Part shown: positions 6,021 to 8,257 of the stretch, piece after piece
How the letters are laid out: every line of letters begins with the position of its first letter
Numbering within the stretch: the stretch's first letter is position 1
Source of the DNA: Pseudomonas sp.
Lineage (GTDB): Bacteria; Pseudomonadota; Gammaproteobacteria; Pseudomonadales; Pseudomonadaceae
DNA: 8,257 nucleotides
Direction: 5' to 3'
Assembly: GCA_003525045.1 (NCBI GenBank)
Contig: DQGF01000372.1
Coordinates: 1-8,257 of the forward strand
Made by a program: the position numbers and the translations under genes
Notes under the pieces: model-generated
The model's input: only the letters and a program-made list of their open reading frames with translations
What the model was told of the DNA's origin: nothing
The model's database searches: none

Positions 6021-7557
6021 GCAGCCTCCAGTGTTGTTCGGCGATACGTTGCAGGCACAGGCGCAATTCGCCTTCCAGGGCACGGTCTTCGATGACCGGC
6101 GGGAAGTCCTTGGCCAGCTCGAAGTGCATGGCAGCCAGTGCTGGCGGCAAGGGGCGCGCGTCCTCGGCCTTGCTGCGCAGCCAGACGCCTTGATTGGCCG
6201 CCAGCAGGGTGGCGGCGGCGACCTGTTCGGTCAGCTCCAGCACACGGATCGCATCGCGCGCAGCGATGGTGCCCATGCTCACCTTGTCCTGGTTATGACA
6301 CTCGGTGGAGCGCGAGAACACGCTGGCCGGCATGGTGTTTTTCAGTGCTTCGGCGGTCCAGGCGCTAGTGCCGATCTGCACCGCCTTGAAACCGTGGTTG
6401 AGCATCGCCCGGTCGGCTGTGGCGCCGGACAGGTTGCTCGGCAAGCCATGGTTGTAGCGCTCGTCTACCAGCAGGGCGAGTTGACGGTCGAGCAGGTCGG
6501 CGACGTTGGCCACCAGGTTCTTCAGGCTGTCCATGGCGAACGCGATGTGACCGCCATAGAAGTGCCCACCGTGCAGTACACGCTCGGCTTCGGCGTCGAT
6601 GATCGGGTTGTCGTTGGCGCTGTTAAGCTCGATCTCGATGAACGAACGCAGCCAGTTCAGGCTGTCGGCCAATACGCCGAGGACATGGGGCGCGCAACGC
6701 AGGGAATAGCGGTCCTGCAAGCGATGCAGTGGCGCGGTCGGTGCGTCGATCGCCAGATCCTTGCGCAACCACGCGGCGACTTGCATTTGCCCCGGATGCG
6801 GTTTGGCGGCGAACAGGCGCTCGTCGAAGTGCTCGGGGTTGCCTTGCAACGCGACCACGTTCAGCGCAGTGATGCGCGTGGCCAGCTGCAGCAGGTAATC
6901 GGCGCGGGCGTAGGCCAGGCACGCGAGGCCGGTCATGACCGCGGTGCCGTTCATCAGCGCCAGGGCTTCTTTCGGGCGCAGTACCAGCGGTTGCCAACCG
7001 AGTTCGCGGTGCACGTCGGCGGCTTGCCGGCGTTGGCCACGGAACATCACTTCGCGCTCGCCGGACAAGGTTGCGGCGACATAGGACAACGGCGTCAGAT
7101 CACCGCTGGCGCCCACCGAGCCCTCTTCCGGGATCAGCGGCAGGATGTCGTGTTCGAGGAAGGCTTGCAGGCGCTCGAGCAGTTCCACGCGAACCCCGGA
7201 GACCCCTTGGCACAGCGACTGCAGCCGTGCTGCGAGCACCGCGCGCGTGGCCTGGGCGTCGAGCAGTTTGCCCAGGCCGCAACCGTGGAAGGTGTACAGA
7301 TGACGGGGCAGGGCCTCGACGTGATGCAGTGGCACCGCGACCACGCAAGAATCGCCGTAACCGGTGGTCACGCCATAGATCACGCCTTCCTTGTCCAACA
7401 GGGAATCGAGGAATCGCGCACCCTTGGCGATGCGTTCGCGGTACGCAGGGTCGCCCTGCAACTGCGTCGGCGCCTGACGGTTGGCCAGGGCCAGCACGTC
7501 TTCGATGCGCAAAGGGAGTTCGCCGAAGGTTACCGGCTCAAGCGTTGGCGTCGTCAT
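6013..7557 (-). CDS. MIO-dependent aromatic amino acid ammonia-lyase (HAL/PAL/TAL family)
   Basis: A complete 514-residue member of the histidine/phenylalanine/tyrosine ammonia-lyase family, of normal bacterial length. These cytoplasmic enzymes remove ammonia from an aromatic amino acid to give the trans-2,3-unsaturated acid. The self-cyclising Ala-Ser-Gly that forms the MIO cofactor is at 150-152 in GSVGASGDLTPLSY; the catalytic tyrosine is Tyr61 in YGVTTGYGD; NSANDNP is at 312-318 and QDRYSLR at 281-287. The substrate-pocket motif is FHGCG (90-94). The late motif is HNQDKVSMG (421-429), which resembles the PAL/TAL form (HNQD) more than the histidase form (QEDHVSM). I therefore favour a phenylalanine or tyrosine-type substrate feeding an aryl acid starter to the polyene pathway, rather than histidine catabolism; no hut genes are nearby. 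The ATG follows a modest GGAAG and overlaps the acyltransferase gene by 20 bases; the 3' end overlaps the thioesterase by 8. Confidence 0.93.
   Translation of the reverse strand: MTTPTLEPVTFGELPLRIEDVLALANRQAPTQLQGDPAYRERIAKGARFLDSLLDKEGVIYGVTTGYGDSCVVAVPLHHVEALPRHLYTFHGCGLGKLLDAQATRAVLAARLQSLCQGVSGVRVELLERLQAFLEHDILPLIPEEGSVGASGDLTPLSYVAATLSGEREVMFRGQRRQAADVHRELGWQPLVLRPKEALALMNGTAVMTGLACLAYARADYLLQLATRITALNVVALQGNPEHFDERLFAAKPHPGQMQVAAWLRKDLAIDAPTAPLHRLQDRYSLRCAPHVLGVLADSLNWLRSFIEIELNSANDNPIIDAEAERVLHGGHFYGGHIAFAMDSLKNLVANVADLLDRQLALLVDERYNHGLPSNLSGATADRAMLNHGFKAVQIGTSAWTAEALKNTMPASVFSRSTECHNQDKVSMGTIAARDAIRVLELTEQVAAATLLAANQGVWLRSKAEDARPLPPALAAMHFELAKDFPPVIEDRALEGELRLCLQRIAEQHWRLHA
6025..6030 (-). 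promoter_or_regulatory. Ribosome binding site of thioesterase gene
   Basis: TGGAGG on the minus strand lies four bases upstream of the ATG at 6020, inside the end of the ammonia-lyase gene. It fixes the thioesterase start at 6020 and rules out the longer open frame to 6083. Confidence 0.7.
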
Positions 7558-8257
7558 CGGTCTTCCAGAAAGGGTAAAAGTTGAACCATTGTTGGGGCGC
7601 TTCGAGGCAATAGTGACCCAAGCGTTCGGCGTAGCGGGTCGCCCACTGATGAATGACCTCTTCGCGGTCGCTGCGTTTCCACACGACGGCCTCGGTGAAC
7701 GGTTCGAGGGTCACTCGATATTGGCCCGTCGGTTTCTTCAGACACATCAACAGATTAGTCGGACATTTCAGCAGACCGGCTAGCAACCATGGGCCCTGAG
7801 GGAACGCGGCCTGATGACCGAGGAAATCCACCGTCACGCTGCGCCCGCCGTGCAGCGGCACGCGGTCGCCGGCAATCGCCAGCCATTCGCCGCGCTCCAG
7901 GCGTTCATGCAGTTGCAGCATGATCACAGGGTCCAGCTCGCTGACCTGGATCAGCCGCAGGTTGGTCGCGCCGGCTTCGCCCAGCAGACGGTTAAATTGC
8001 TCGGCGTGCTTGGTGTGCACCAGCACGTTCATCGTGACTTTCTCGCCAATTTCCGCCAGCGCGCGGCAGACCTCGAGATTGCCCAGGTGCGCACCCACCA
8101 GCATTTGCCCACGTGTACTGCGCAATTGATTACGCAGTAGCGCCGGGTCGATGATTTCGATCTGCTCGATGCTCAGCTTGCCATTCCACACGTCGAGCTT
8201 GTCGAGCATGGAATCGGCAAAGGCCATGAACTGGCCAAACACCCGCCAATGGGTCGT
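7538..8257 (-). CDS. LPLAT-family (HtrB/LpxL-like) acyltransferase, 5' end beyond window
   Basis: This is the C-terminal 239 residues of an acyltransferase; the frame is open to the right edge, so the true start is outside. The family transfers acyl chains to lipid acceptors at the inner membrane. Visible signs are the HX4E catalytic motif in GAHLGNLE (visible residues 55-62, His57 and Glu62), the GEWLAIAGDRVP segment (123-134), an FPQGP substrate-binding motif (152-156), and the tail QQWFNFYPFW (222-231), typical of lipid A type acyltransferases. An in-frame GTG at 8242 encodes a valine inside the conserved region and is not a convincing start. In APE-type clusters such an enzyme is thought to attach the polyene to a lipid anchor; it is sometimes fused to a glycosyltransferase, which cannot be judged here. 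The stop overlaps the next gene by 20 bases. The family is secure; the acceptor and donor are inferred. Confidence 0.88.
   Translation of the reverse strand, partial: TTHWRVFGQFMAFADSMLDKLDVWNGKLSIEQIEIIDPALLRNQLRSTRGQMLVGAHLGNLEVCRALAEIGEKVTMNVLVHTKHAEQFNRLLGEAGATNLRLIQVSELDPVIMLQLHERLERGEWLAIAGDRVPLHGGRSVTVDFLGHQAAFPQGPWLLAGLLKCPTNLLMCLKKPTGQYRVTLEPFTEAVVWKRSDREEVIHQWATRYAERLGHYCLEAPQQWFNFYPFWKTDDDANA

Noticed and set aside
6010..7584. Open frame of 524 codons on the plus strand opposite the ammonia-lyase gene
   Set aside because: It mirrors the lyase gene over its whole length, a common effect of high-GC codon use. The translation is rich in Gln, Gly, His and Arg with no recognisable domain, and the minus-strand gene has all the family motifs.

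Overview
The window looks like part of an aryl polyene (APE) type pigment locus from a Pseudomonas, probably the P. fluorescens group. The taxonomic guess rests on high GC content, proteobacterial-type proteins and two REP-type hairpin repeats of the kind common in that group. It is an inference; no database was searched.

All genes lie on the minus strand and run right to left in one tightly packed series. (1) A LPLAT-family acyltransferase, cut by the right edge (7538-8257). (2) A MIO-type aromatic amino acid ammonia-lyase (6013-7557). (3) A hotdog-fold acyl thioesterase (5595-6020). (4) A LolA-like periplasmic protein (4864-5598). (5) An RND/MMPL-family exporter (2541-4880). (6) A CPA2-type cation/proton antiporter-like membrane protein (1384-2541). 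(7) A flavin-dependent halogenase-like FAD enzyme (150-1397). Every neighbouring pair overlaps by 1 to 20 bases, so translation is probably coupled along the whole series. The ketosynthases, acyl carrier proteins, ketoreductase and dehydratases expected of such a cluster are not in the window and should lie outside it.

Inferred division of labour: the ammonia-lyase may supply an aryl acid starter and the thioesterase may release or edit acyl chains. The acyltransferase would attach the polyene to a lipid. The LolA-like protein and MMPL pump would move the product to the outer membrane, and the FAD enzyme would halogenate or oxidise the aryl-polyene. The antiporter-like protein is the least expected member.

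The most unusual point is a 111-base REPIN (two inverted REP hairpins) inside the 5' coding region of the LolA-like gene. Its length is 37 codons and it contains no in-frame stop, so the reading frame stays open from a well-placed ATG through the repeat into the signal peptide. A second, different REPIN is cut by the left edge, in the 149 bases downstream of the FAD enzyme gene. That short stretch holds no gene I can see.
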